From positions 16,825 through 80,824 of the forward strand of contig JACKDM010000018.1 in NCBI GenBank assembly GCA_020633515.1: a stretch of DNA of 64,000 bases, in the 5' to 3' direction. Origin of the DNA: Myxococcales bacterium. GTDB taxonomy: Bacteria; Myxococcota; Bradymonadia; UBA7976; UBA1532. Positions 19,583 to 28,759 of the stretch are shown here, piece after piece; position 1 is the first letter of the stretch, and each line of letters starts with the position of its first letter. The notes under the pieces are model-generated. The model was not told where the DNA came from, made no database searches, and saw only the letters and a program-made list of their open reading frames with translations. The position numbers were made by a program, and so were the translations under genes.

Positions 19583-21056
19583 TCAGGGCGCCGGCGGGGC
19601 GCGGTCCATGGCGGGCGGGGGCGGCGGGTCGCGGAGGAGGAACCAGGTGACGCCGCCGCCGATGAGCGCGGTGATGACGAGCGCGACGAGCAGGACCTTC
19701 CAGCCGGCGACGCCGGGGGCGGGCGCGGCGGCGCCGGGCGGGGGCATGGCGATGGTGCGGGCGGCGCTGACGACGGCGCGGGCGGCGGCGACGGTGGCGG
19801 CGTCGACGGTGGCGCGGCGGGGAGGCGGCGCGCGGGGCGGGTCGGTCGCGGCGCCCGACGCGCGGCAGGGGGTCGACGCGGCGAGCGCCGCGGAGACAGG
19901 CGGGCGCGGTCGGGCGCCTGGGTCGGCAGAGCGCGTCGGCGGCCGCGGCGTGCACCGCCGAGGGCATCGTGTCGTCGTCGCCCGGCGCGCGCGCGTCGAC
20001 GAGGGTCGCGTCGGTCGCGAAGCCGAGCGCGGCGGCGTCGATCGCCTCGGTGGGGCGCGCGAAGCCGCGGCGGGCGGCGGCGGCGCGCTCGGCGTGGGCG
20101 GCGGCGTTGAAGTCGCCGCGGGCGCGGGCCTCTTCGGCGCGCAGCTCCCACTCGTCGGCGCGCAGGCGGGCGAACTCGGAGGTGGTCGACTCGGGCTGCA
20201 CGACGATGCCGGCGACGGCGGCGGCGACCTGATCGGCGTCGACGGGGGGCAGGCAGGCGTCGAGCGCGGCGATGAAGGCGTCGACGTCGGGGTAGCGGTC
20301 GCCCGGCTCGTGCGCCATCGCGCGATGGATGACGGCGGCGAGCGCGTCGTCGACGGCGGGGGCGCGGGTGCGGGGGTCGGGGTACTCGCCGCGGATGATC
20401 GCGAGCACGACCTCGGCGGTGCTGCGGGCGGCGAAGGGCTTCTCGCCGGTGACGAGCTGGTAGAGCATCACCCCGAGCGCGTACTGGTCGGCGGCGGCGG
20501 TGACGCGCACCCCGCGGGCCTGCTCGGGCGGGATGTAGGCGGGCGTGCCGAGGAAGTCGCCGGTGCGGGTCAGCCCGCTGTCGTCGTCGCCGCGGGCGAT
20601 GCCGAAGTCGGTGAGCTTCACCGCGCCGTCGCGGCCGAGGAGCACGTTCGCCGGCTTGATGTCGCGGTGGATGATGCCCTCGCGGTGCACGTAGGCGAGC
20701 GCCTCGGCGACCGGCCGCAGCACGAGCGCGGCGAGCTCGGGGCAGGGCACGGGCATCTTGCGCAGGAGCTGCGAGAGATCGGTCCCGTCGATGTACTCCA
20801 TCACCATCGCGACCCCGCCCGTCTCTTCGAGCGGCACGACGTCGTGGATGTCGACGATGTTGGGGTGGCGCAGCCGGGCGATGATCCGGGCCTCGCGGAT
20901 GAAGCGCGCCTTGACCTCGCTCTGGTCGCCGAGCTCGGGGTGGAGCTGCTTGATCGCGACGGCGCGATCGAGCATCTCGTCGTGGGCGAGGAAGATCCCC
21001 GCCATGCCCCCCTGACCCAGCGGGCGCAGGAGCCGGTACCGGTCGGCGATTCGCAT
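19583..21056 (-). CDS. Ser/Thr protein kinase with C-terminal membrane anchor; apparent 1-nt frameshift
   Basis: The N-terminal ~270 residues are a complete Hanks-type kinase: Gly loop GQGGMAGIFLAHD (14-26), Lys36 in AIKQ, HRDIKPANVLL, DFGIA, and GTPAYIPPEQ. A helical, Ala/Arg-rich linker follows. In the start frame the sequence turns into Arg/Pro-rich nonsense near 19,930 and would run without a stop through uppP to 18,717. Moving one base at about 19,929 restores a Pro/Ala linker, a typical membrane helix (VLLVALVITALIGGGVTWFLL) and a natural stop at 19,583. I therefore annotate one gene with a frameshift; whether the indel is real or a sequence error cannot be told here. Proteins of this class phosphorylate cytoplasmic targets from the inner membrane; partners are unknown. 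Confidence 0.8.
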
Positions 21057-21148
21057 CGGAGGCGAGGTTAGCGCCGTTCGATTCGGCGGTCACCCGGTTT
21101 GCTCGCCCGGAGACGACATCGTCACCGCGGCGGCGGGGGCGGGGAGCG

Positions 21149-22711
21149 CTACTTCGCGGCGGCGCCCTTGCTCTTCCCGATCGCGCGCGCGGCGCCCTCG
21201 GGGAAGCCCTGGCGGTCGTAGCGCACGATCTCGAGCCCGAGCCCGTCGAGGCTCGCGGCGTGGGCCGCGTAGTCGCCGGCGATCACGACCCGGAACGCGT
21301 CCTTGCCGCCGTAGCTCTTCGCCGCCTCGCGGACCGCGTCGAGCTTGACCGACTCCATCTTGCCGGGCCACTGCTGCAACCACTCGGCCTCGCGGTCGTC
21401 GAGCACCAGCGTCGCGAGCTGCTCGGCGACGCCGGCCATGTTCTCGAAGCGGCCGGGGAAGCCGAGCAGGAACCCGCCGACCGCCTCGTCGCGCTCGCGA
21501 TCGGCGATCGGGTTGGGGCCGACGACCGCGTCGAGCTCCTTGAACATCTCGTCGAGGCTCGCCCGCGTCGTCTCGGCCTTGACCTTGGCGAACATGCCGA
21601 AGAAGCCGGCCTGCGCCCAGCGGCTGAAGTAGGAGCGCGCGCCGTAGGTGTAGCCCTTGTCCTCGCGCAGGTTGAGGTTGAGGCGGCTGGTGAACGCGCC
21701 GCCGAGCGCGCGGTTGAGCACCTCGGCGGGGAAGTAGTCGGCCGCGGCGGTGCCCTCGGTGCGGCGCACGACCGCGACGACCGACTGCGCCGAGCCCGGG
21801 TAGTCGACCCAGTAGACCGCGCGCTTCGCCGGCTCGCCGGTCAGCGCCCGCGGCGCGAGCACCGGCTCGCCCGACCAGTCGCCGAGCGTCGCCGCGATCG
21901 CCGCCTCGACCGCCGGGCGCTCGATCGCGCCGACGACGATCAGCGTCGCGCCCTGCGGCTGGATCGCCGCCTTGTAGCGGGCCTTGACGTCGTCGAGGCT
22001 CACCTTCTCCAGCGTCCCGCGCACCCCGCTCGCCGGCATGCCGCCGTAGCCGGTGCCGTACAGGATCTTGCGGCCCACGACGCTCGCGCCGTACTGCGGA
22101 TCGGCCTCCTCGGCGAGCATCGCGGCGAGGTGCTGGTCCTTGCGGCGCTTGAACTCCTCGGGGGTGAGCTTCGGCCGGCGCAGCACGTCGGCGAGCAGCG
22201 CGAGCGAGGGCTGCACCTTGTCGGCGAGCATGTCGAGCCCGAAGACGATCCCGTCGGTCGCCGTCGAGGCGCCGTAGTCGGTCGCGAGCCGCTGGAAAGC
22301 CTCGCCGAGCGTCAGCGCGGTGTACTCGCCGGCGCCCTCGTCGAGCAGGTCGACCATCAGCGAGGTCGCGCCCGCCTTGCCGATCGGATCGCTCGCCGCG
22401 CCGGTCGGCAGCACGAGCCGCAGCGAGACGAGCGGCGCCTGCTGCTGGCGCAGGTACCAGACCGTGATGCCGTTGTCGGTCTTCCAGGTCGTCACCGCGG
22501 GCGGCGCCCACGCGGTGCGCTCGCCGGCGGGCGTCGGCAGCCCCTTGCGATCGGGCGCCTTGGCCGCCGCGTCGGCGATCACGTTGGCCGCCTTCTCGGC
22601 CGCGCCCGCCGTCGCCGCCGGATCCTGGTCGCGCGTCTCGGGCTGGCCGCCACAGCCGAGGGTCGCCGCGCACGCGAGCGCGACGCCGAACGAAGCAGAC
22701 AGCGCCTTCAT
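21149..22711 (-). CDS. M16-family peptidase-like lipoprotein, inactive subunit
   Basis: 520 aa. The signal ends in Thr-Leu-Gly-Cys, indicating lipidation, followed by a Thr/Ala/Glu linker. Two M16 (pitrilysin/insulinase) domains are recognisable (TDNGITVWYLRQQQAPLVSL; later KGYTYGARSYF). The zinc motif HxxEH is absent: the equivalent segment reads MVDLLDEGAGEY. Such non-catalytic subunits pair with an active M16 partner and supply the Arg-Tyr element of the C-terminal lobe. The ATG overlaps the stop of the active subunit gene by 4 nt, so the pair is translated together. It is the last gene of the pair; 92 nt separate it from the kinase gene. Confidence 0.87.
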   Translation of the reverse strand: MKALSASFGVALACAATLGCGGQPETRDQDPAATAGAAEKAANVIADAAAKAPDRKGLPTPAGERTAWAPPAVTTWKTDNGITVWYLRQQQAPLVSLRLVLPTGAASDPIGKAGATSLMVDLLDEGAGEYTALTLGEAFQRLATDYGASTATDGIVFGLDMLADKVQPSLALLADVLRRPKLTPEEFKRRKDQHLAAMLAEEADPQYGASVVGRKILYGTGYGGMPASGVRGTLEKVSLDDVKARYKAAIQPQGATLIVVGAIERPAVEAAIAATLGDWSGEPVLAPRALTGEPAKRAVYWVDYPGSAQSVVAVVRRTEGTAAADYFPAEVLNRALGGAFTSRLNLNLREDKGYTYGARSYFSRWAQAGFFGMFAKVKAETTRASLDEMFKELDAVVGPNPIADRERDEAVGGFLLGFPGRFENMAGVAEQLATLVLDDREAEWLQQWPGKMESVKLDAVREAAKSYGGKDAFRVVIAGDYAAHAASLDGLGLEIVRYDRQGFPEGAARAIGKSKGAAAK

Positions 22712-24093
22712 CGCGCACCTCCCGTCGCCTTGCCGCCCGCGGCGGCGCCTTCGGGCGCGGGCACGATGTCGAGCCGCACCCGGTTCTCGCCGAGGTACTT
22801 CTTCGCCGCGGCCTGGATGGCGGCGGCGTCGAGCCCGGTGTAGCGGGCGAGGTCCTCGGCGAGGTAGTCCGCGCGCCCGGTCAGGTGCGCGTAGTTCGAC
22901 AGGAGCTGCGCCCGGCTCAGCACGCTCTCGACGCGGCCGTAGAACGACTTGCGCCAGCCGTTGAGCGCCCGGGTCATCTCGTCGGCGGTCGGGGGCTTCG
23001 CGATCGCGTCGGCGAGCGCGCGGTCGAGCGCCTTCTGCACGGCGTCGAGGCTCTTGCCCGGCGCGGCGGTCGCCATCACCACGAAGAAGCCGGCGCGGCC
23101 CATCGAGACCTGGAAGGCGGCGACGTCCTTGGCGACCTTCTGCTCGTAGACGAGCGGCTGGTAGAGCCGGCTCGACTTGCCGTCGGTCAACAGCGTCGCG
23201 AGGATGTCGAGCGCCGCGTCGCCGTCCTCGTACAGCGCCGGCGTCGGCCACGCATAGTAGATGCGCGGCAGCGGCACGTCGTCGGTCTGCACCCGATGCT
23301 TCGCCTTGTCGAGCACCACCGGCGCGGGCTTGGGCGCCTCGGCGCGGGTCCCGGCGGGCAGGTGGCCGAAGTACTTCTGCACGAGCGCCTTGGCCTCGGC
23401 CGGGTCGAAGTCGCCGACGATGGTCACCATCGCGTTGGCCGGCGTGTAGTACTGCGCGAAGAAGCCCTTGACGTCGTCGAGCGTCGCCGCGGTCAGGTCC
23501 TCGTGGGAGCCGATCGTCGAGTGATGGTAGGGGTGCCCCTCGGGGAACAGCGACTCGAGCAGCCAGATCCAGAACATGCCATACGGCCGGTCTTCGTAGC
23601 TCTGGCGGCGCTCGTTCTTCACCACGTCGCGCTGGTTGTCGAGCTTCTGCTGGGTCAGCACCGGGAGGAGGTTCTCCATCCGGTCCGACTCCATCCACAG
23701 CGCGAGCTCGAGGTACTCGCGGGGCACGCGCTGGTAGTAGTTGGTGCGATCGGTGTTGGTCGTGCCGTTGACCGCCGCCCCGATCGGTTCGAAGGGCTTG
23801 AAGTACTCGTCGTCGAAGTGCTGGCTGCCCTGGAACATCAGGTGTTCGAAGAGGTGGGCGAAGCCGGTGCGGCCCTTGGGCTCGTGGCCGGAGCCGACGA
23901 GGTAGCGCACCTCGACGGCGACCACCGGGAGGCGGTCGTCGCGGCTGAGCAGCACGGTGAGGCCATTGGCGAGGGTGACGGTCTCGACGTCGAGGGCGGG
24001 CACCGGGACGTCGGCCTCGTCGGCGAGCGCGGGGCCGGTGAGGAGAGGCCCGGCGAGCATCAGCGCGGCGAGCGCGCTGGCGATGGGTTTCAC
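22708..24093 (-). CDS. M16-family zinc peptidase, catalytic subunit, exported
   Basis: 461 aa with a signal peptide (cleavage near Ala-Leu-Ala-Asp, residue ~25). The inverted zinc motif HLFEH is at 80-84, with the third ligand Glu in the NERRQSYED region. The family degrades short to medium peptides, and exported bacterial pairs act on peptides in the periplasm. The start is a GTG at 24093: an AGGAGG lies 5 nt upstream, whereas the GTG at 24099 overlaps that Shine-Dalgarno sequence and cannot be used with it. The gene is first of a two-gene operon with the inactive subunit. About 107 nt separate it from ppa. Confidence 0.9.
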   Translation of the reverse strand: MKPIASALAALMLAGPLLTGPALADEADVPVPALDVETVTLANGLTVLLSRDDRLPVVAVEVRYLVGSGHEPKGRTGFAHLFEHLMFQGSQHFDDEYFKPFEPIGAAVNGTTNTDRTNYYQRVPREYLELALWMESDRMENLLPVLTQQKLDNQRDVVKNERRQSYEDRPYGMFWIWLLESLFPEGHPYHHSTIGSHEDLTAATLDDVKGFFAQYYTPANAMVTIVGDFDPAEAKALVQKYFGHLPAGTRAEAPKPAPVVLDKAKHRVQTDDVPLPRIYYAWPTPALYEDGDAALDILATLLTDGKSSRLYQPLVYEQKVAKDVAAFQVSMGRAGFFVVMATAAPGKSLDAVQKALDRALADAIAKPPTADEMTRALNGWRKSFYGRVESVLSRAQLLSNYAHLTGRADYLAEDLARYTGLDAAAIQAAAKKYLGENRVRLDIVPAPEGAAAGGKATGGAR

Positions 24094-24200
24094 GCGCACC
24101 TCCTTTGAGCGGGGGCGGGAAGTGATGGGGGTTCCCCATACCGCGCCCGGGGGGAGGCGTCAACGCCGGTCGAGCCGGCGGCTCTTCCGCGACCGGGCGG

Positions 24201-24752
24201 TCAGCGCCAGCCGCGCAGCCGGTTCTCCTCGCGGCGGTAGTCGACGAACGACTGCACCACCACCTCGCGCGCCCGCTCCACGCCCTTGAAGCCCTCGACC
24301 TCGACGCTCTTGTTCTCGAGCGCCTTGTAGTCTTCGAAGAAGCGCTGGATCTCGCGGAAGGTGTGCCGCGGGAGCTGCTCGAGATCGGTGTATTCGCGGA
24401 ACGCCGGGTCGTGGATGTGCACCGCGATGATCTTGTCGTCGGCGGCGCCCTCGTCGAGCATGTGCATCACCCCGATGGCGCGGGCCTGCATGATCGTCAG
24501 CGGCACCACCGGCTCGTTGCCGAGCACGAGCACGTCGAGCGGGTCGCCGTCGGGGCAGTACGAGCGCGGCAGGAAGCCATAGTTGGCCGGGTACATCACC
24601 GACGAGTACAGCACCCGATCGGCCCGCAGCATGCCGCTCGGCTTGTCGAGCTCGTACTTGACCTTCGAGCCCTTGGGGATCTCGATGACGACGTTGAACC
24701 CTTCGGCCACGTCGTCGGGGTTGTTGGGCAGATCGTGCCAGGGATGGGCCAT
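24201..24752 (-). CDS. ppa: Inorganic pyrophosphatase, family I
   Basis: 183 aa, close to the usual bacterial length. It hydrolyses pyrophosphate to two phosphates and pulls biosynthetic reactions forward. Key elements are [14 protein letters not shown] (substrate-binding Lys and Tyr), [12 protein letters not shown], and the metal-binding DGDPLDV with Asp68, Asp70 and Asp73. A second acidic cluster (ADDKIIAV) completes the site. It starts at an ATG and is divergent from the MazG-like gene, with 73 nt between. As a core metabolic gene it is probably expressed constitutively. Confidence 0.95.
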   Translation of the reverse strand: MAHPWHDLPNNPDDVAEGFNVVIEIPKGSKVKYELDKPSGMLRADRVLYSSVMYPANYGFLPRSYCPDGDPLDVLVLGNEPVVPLTIMQARAIGVMHMLDEGAADDKIIAVHIHDPAFREYTDLEQLPRHTFREIQRFFEDYKALENKSVEVEGFKGVERAREVVVQSFVDYRREENRLRGWR

Positions 24753-24825
24753 GGATCGCTCTCCGCTCTGGTCCGGGCGCGGGCGGTGGGTATCATGGCC
24801 GCCCCGATCGGCGCCAGGAGGGGCG

Positions 24826-25173
24826 ATGCCCGAACACGACAGCTACGCCGCCATGCTCGCGGCGGTGCAGGCCTTTCACGACAAGCACGACTTCGCGCGC
24901 AACGGCGGCGAGCGCATGGCGTTCCGCGTCGCGCTCATGGCCGAGGAGCTCGGCGAGATCTCGGCCGCGGTGACCAAGGGCAAGGGCAAGGCCGCGCTCG
25001 CCGAGGAGTGCGCCGACCTGCTCATCCTGCTGATCGGCAACGCGATCGCCGCCGACTTCGACCTCGCCGGCGCGTTCTGGACCAAGATGGACGAGCTGAT
25101 GCAGCGCCCCTCGCGGGTCGTCGACGGCACGATCCGCGTCTCGCGCTTCGAAGGGCAGGACCCGGTCGACTGA
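24826..25173 (+). CDS. MazG-like nucleotide pyrophosphohydrolase
   Basis: 115 aa. The metal-binding pattern of all-alpha NTP pyrophosphohydrolases is present: Glu40-Glu41-x-x-Glu44 (AEELGEI) and Glu61-x-x-Asp64 (EECADLLI). Single-domain members clear unusual or damaged nucleotides, or act on dUTP or dCTP; which one applies here is not evident. AGGAGGGG lies 5 nt before the ATG. A TATCAT box at 24791-24796 could be its -10 element with a weak CTGGTC upstream. It is convergent with the DUF885 gene with an 8-nt gap. Confidence 0.8.
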   Translation: MPEHDSYAAMLAAVQAFHDKHDFARNGGERMAFRVALMAEELGEISAAVTKGKGKAALAEECADLLILLIGNAIAADFDLAGAFWTKMDELMQRPSRVVDGTIRVSRFEGQDPVD

Positions 25174-25181
25174 CGGGTGAA

Positions 25182-27014
25182 TCAGCGCGCCGCCGTCGCC
25201 GCGACCTCGGCCATCCACCGCTCCATCTCGCCGCGGATCACCGGCAGCGGCAGCGCGCCCATCGACAAGAGCCGGTCGTGGAACGCCCGCAAATCGAAGC
25301 GCGCCCCGAGCTTCAACTCGGCCTCGGCGCGCAGCCGGCTGATCTCCATCTGCCCGAGCTTGTACGCGAGCGCCTGCCCCGGCCACGCGATGTAGCGGTC
25401 GACCTCGTTCTGCACCTCGCCCAGGTCGTGCCCGGTGTGCCTCGCGAGGTAGTCGATCGCCTGCTGCCGGCTCCAGCCCTTCGCGTGGATCCCGGTGTCG
25501 ATCACCAGCCGCGCCGCCCGCCAGATCTCGTAGGTCAGCGCCCCGAGCCGCTCGGCCGGCGTCGGGTAGAGCCCGAGCTCCCCGGCGAGCTTCTCGGCGT
25601 AGAGCGCCCAGCCCTCGACGAACGCGGTGTTCCCCATCTCCTGCATGAACCGCGGCAGCGCCTCCGCCTCGGCGGCGAGCGCGATCTGCAGGTGATGCCC
25701 CGGCACCGCCTCGTGGTGGGCGAGCGCCGGCATCTTGTAACGGAGCCGCGTCTCGGGCTGGTAGGTGTTGAGGTAGTAGTAGGCCGGCCGGCTCCCGTCG
25801 GGCGGCGCCGAGTAGTAGTAGGCCGCCGGCGACTCCGGCGCGCGGAACGCCTCGATCGCCTTCACCTCGATCGGCGTCTTCGGCAGCCGCCCGAAGGCCT
25901 CGGGCAGCTTCGCCTGCGCCCGCGCCAGCAGCGCCTCGTTGTGCGCGATCAGCGCCGCCTCGTCGGCGAAGCGCTCCTCCGGCCGCTCGCCGAGCGCGAC
26001 GAGGAAGCCCTCGACGTCCGCGCCGCCGCCCATCTCGGCGACGATCGCCGCCATCTCGCCCCGGATCCGCGCGACCTCTTCGAGCCCGATCCGGTGGATC
26101 GTCTCCGCGTCGAGCGAGAGCCCCGTGTGCCGCGCGATCGCCGCCGCGTAACACGCCGCGCCATCGGGGAAGTCACCGCCCGCCGGCAGCCCCGCGACCC
26201 CCGGCTCGGCGCGGCTCGCCGGCAGCACCTGCTCGGCGAGGAACTTTCGGTACTCGGCCAGCGCCGGCCGCACCGCCTCGACCACCGCCGCCCGCAGCTC
26301 ATCGTCGAAGCCCGGATAGGGCGGCGCCGCCAGCGTCGCGACCTGCGCGCGCACCGGCGCGAGGTACGGATCGTCGTCGACCGGCGTCGCCGCGAGCCGG
26401 TCGAGCTGCTCGATCACCCGCTCCACGTTGATCCGCGCCGAGCTGCGCCCCACCGCGAGCCCTTCGCGCAGGCTCTCGGCCTGCTGCGCGAACAGCCGCG
26501 GGATCGCCCGATAGCGCGTCACCAGATCGCGCGCCCGCTGCTCGCCATCGACGACGTGGAACGCCGGCAGCTCCCCGAGCCACGACTGCGGCCCGTGGAG
26601 CTGGCTCACCACCCAGGTGTCGTAGCCGCAGCGCGCCTGCTCGTCGAAGTGCCCGTCGAGCTCCACGAGCAGCGCCGCGTGGATCACGCGATGCCGCGCG
26701 TCGAGCTCGGCCGGATCGACCTGCCGCGCCGCCCGCCGGATCCCGCCGAGGATCCGGTCATGCTCTGCCCGCGCCGCCGCCGACAGATCGGGGAGCTCAT
26801 CGTCCCGATCGCGCTCGCCCAGGTACGACGCCCACGTCGGCGCCACCCGCATCGTCTCGGTCCACATCGCCGCCGCGAGCGCGCTGACCGTCGTGTCCGC
26901 CGTCACCGGCAGCCCCGTCGACTCGATCGTGTTCGGCGCGACCACCGACTCCGGCGCCGGGCTCGAACCACACCCCGCGAGCATCATCACCATCACCCCG
27001 CTCAACGTCCGCAT
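25182..27014 (-). CDS. DUF885-family lipoprotein, probable metallopeptidase-like
   Basis: 610 aa. A short signal ends in Met-Leu-Ala-Gly-Cys (lipobox), then a Ser/Pro/Val tether. The DUF885 core has the metal-site-like HHEAVPGHH at residues 433-441 and a downstream FVEGWALYAEKL segment with a candidate third ligand Glu; this is the usual arrangement of the family, which is widespread in Myxococcota and other bacteria and related in fold to M2/M3 zinc peptidases. Activity has been shown for few members. The protein is probably an envelope-anchored peptidase. The gene is G-ending, unlike most minus-strand genes in the first 20 kb. It is divergent from glpD. Confidence 0.83.
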   Translation of the reverse strand: MRTLSGVMVMMLAGCGSSPAPESVVAPNTIESTGLPVTADTTVSALAAAMWTETMRVAPTWASYLGERDRDDELPDLSAAARAEHDRILGGIRRAARQVDPAELDARHRVIHAALLVELDGHFDEQARCGYDTWVVSQLHGPQSWLGELPAFHVVDGEQRARDLVTRYRAIPRLFAQQAESLREGLAVGRSSARINVERVIEQLDRLAATPVDDDPYLAPVRAQVATLAAPPYPGFDDELRAAVVEAVRPALAEYRKFLAEQVLPASRAEPGVAGLPAGGDFPDGAACYAAAIARHTGLSLDAETIHRIGLEEVARIRGEMAAIVAEMGGGADVEGFLVALGERPEERFADEAALIAHNEALLARAQAKLPEAFGRLPKTPIEVKAIEAFRAPESPAAYYYSAPPDGSRPAYYYLNTYQPETRLRYKMPALAHHEAVPGHHLQIALAAEAEALPRFMQEMGNTAFVEGWALYAEKLAGELGLYPTPAERLGALTYEIWRAARLVIDTGIHAKGWSRQQAIDYLARHTGHDLGEVQNEVDRYIAWPGQALAYKLGQMEISRLRAEAELKLGARFDLRAFHDRLLSMGALPLPVIRGEMERWMAEVAATAAR

Positions 27015-27071
27015 CCCATCGACTCCGCGCGCTCTGTTGCGCCCGCGTCATCACCCGCCGCCCGCCCCCCG

Positions 27072-27088
27072 GTCAATCCCCGATTGAC
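27072..27088. promoter_or_regulatory. Perfect dyad in the DUF885-glpD divergent gap
   Basis: GTCAATC-CCC-GATTGAC is a perfect 7-bp inverted repeat with a 3-nt centre. Each arm contains a TTGAC sequence, so it could supply a -35 element on both strands or serve as an operator. I did not find convincing -10 elements at the right distance on either strand. Confidence 0.35.
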
Positions 27089-27162
27089 GCGCCGCGTCGG
27101 GATCGGCGACCCCCTCCGCCCGCCACGCATCCCTTCGACCCGTCGTGGAGCAACCGAACTCG

Positions 27163-28746
27163 ATGGATCGCGCCGCCCACAGCGCCCGCCTCGCGCGCCC
27201 CGGCCACACCTGGGACGTCGTCGTCATCGGCGCCGGCGCCACCGGCCTCGGCGTCGCGCTCGACGCCGCCGCCCGCGGCTACGAGACCCTCTGCGTCGAC
27301 CAGAGCGACTTCGCCAAGGCCACCTCGAGCCGCTCGACCAAGCTCATCCACGGCGGCGTGCGCTACCTCGAGCAAGGCGACCTCGGCCTCGTCACCGAAG
27401 CGCTCCGCGAGCGCGGCCGCCTCGTCCGAAACGCCCCCCACCTCGTCTTCCGCCGCCCCTTCGTCGTCCCGAGCTACCGCTTCGGCAGCCGCCTCTATTA
27501 CGGCGTCGGCCTCAAGCTCTACGACCGCCTCGCCGGCGCCCTCGGCCTCGGCCGCTCGATCATCCTCACCCGCGACGAGACCCTCGCCCGCCTCCCCACC
27601 GTGCGCCGCGAGGGCCTGCGCGGCGGCGTGCTCTACTACGACGGCCAGTTCGACGACGCCCGCCTCGCGCTCGCGCTCGCCCGCACCGCCGCCGCCCGCG
27701 GCGCCACGCTCCTCAACTACGCCCGGGTCACCCGCCTCCTCCACACCGGCGAAGGCGAGGACCGCCGCCTCTTCGGCGTCGACATCCACGACCAGGAGAC
27801 CGGCATCACCCGCGCCCAGCGCGCCCGCGTCGTCATCAACGCCACCGGCATCTTCGCCGACCGGATCCGCCAGCTCGACGACCGCGCCGCCGCGCCGCTC
27901 ATGGCCCGCAGCCAGGGCATCCACCTCGTCTTCGACCGCGACGTGCTCCCCGGCGACACCGCCCTGCTCGTGCCCCGCACCCGCGACGGCCGCGTCATCT
28001 TCGCCGTGCCCTGGCACGGCAAGCTCCTCGTCGGCACCACCGAGACCCCCGTCGACGAGCCCACGCTCGAACCCACCGCGCTCGAAGCCGAGGTCGAGTT
28101 CATCCTCGAGCACGTCCGCCGCTACTTCGAAGTCGCCGTCACCCGCGAGCACGTCCGCAGCGTCTTCTGCGGCATCCGCCCCCTCGTCCGCCGCGGCGCC
28201 GGCGACACCAAGAAGCTCAGCCGCACCCACCGCATCGAGGTCAGCGCGACCGGCCTCGTCAGCATCCTCGGCGGCAAGTGGACCACCTACCGCCAGATGG
28301 CCGAAGACACCGTCGACCGCGCCATCGAAGTCGCCGACCTCGACCGCCGCCCCTGCGTCACCGCCGATCTGCGCCTGCACGGCCACAGCGACGAGGTCAC
28401 CGAAGCCACCGACCACCTCTCGATCCACGGCAGCGACCTCCCCGCCGTGCATGCCACCTGCGCCGAGCGCAGCGAATGGCAGGATCTGCTCCACCCCCGC
28501 CTGCCCTACCGCCGCGGCGAAGTCATCTGGGCGGTGCGTCATGAGATGGCCCGCACCATCGACGACGTCCTCGCCCGCCGCCTCCGCGCGCTCGTGCTCG
28601 ACGCCGAAGCCAGCGTCGAAGCCGCGCCCGACGTCGCGCGGCTCATGGGTGGCGTGCTCGGATGGGACGAGCGGCGGATCGCCGCGGAGCTCGATGCCTT
28701 CGCCGCGGTCGCCGATCACTACCGGGCGAGCACGGCGTTCGGGTGA
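27163..28746 (+). CDS. glpD: Aerobic glycerol-3-phosphate dehydrogenase (FAD)
   Basis: 527 aa. It oxidises glycerol-3-phosphate to dihydroxyacetone phosphate at the inner face of the membrane, passing electrons to quinone. The FAD-binding GAGATGLGVALDAAARG is near residues 23-40, followed by the family signatures SSRSTKLIHGGVRYLEQGD and, further on, ILGGKWTTYRQMAEDT; the C-terminal DAO_C-type helical domain is present. I use the ATG at 27163; a GTG at 27145 that overlaps a GTGGAG would add six residues. No glpK or glpF is in the window. It is convergent with the DHS-like gene, 13 nt apart. Strongly C-ending codons. Confidence 0.93.
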   Translation: MDRAAHSARLARPGHTWDVVVIGAGATGLGVALDAAARGYETLCVDQSDFAKATSSRSTKLIHGGVRYLEQGDLGLVTEALRERGRLVRNAPHLVFRRPFVVPSYRFGSRLYYGVGLKLYDRLAGALGLGRSIILTRDETLARLPTVRREGLRGGVLYYDGQFDDARLALALARTAAARGATLLNYARVTRLLHTGEGEDRRLFGVDIHDQETGITRAQRARVVINATGIFADRIRQLDDRAAAPLMARSQGIHLVFDRDVLPGDTALLVPRTRDGRVIFAVPWHGKLLVGTTETPVDEPTLEPTALEAEVEFILEHVRRYFEVAVTREHVRSVFCGIRPLVRRGAGDTKKLSRTHRIEVSATGLVSILGGKWTTYRQMAEDTVDRAIEVADLDRRPCVTADLRLHGHSDEVTEATDHLSIHGSDLPAVHATCAERSEWQDLLHPRLPYRRGEVIWAVRHEMARTIDDVLARRLRALVLDAEASVEAAPDVARLMGGVLGWDERRIAAELDAFAAVADHYRASTAFG

Positions 28747-28759
28747 GACAGACTCGGCG

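Noticed and set aside
18717..21056. Ser/Thr kinase as one 779-aa protein running through uppP
   Set aside because: The tail is Arg/Pro/His nonsense overlapping a clear uppP on the same strand; a natural linker, membrane helix and stop exist one frame over.
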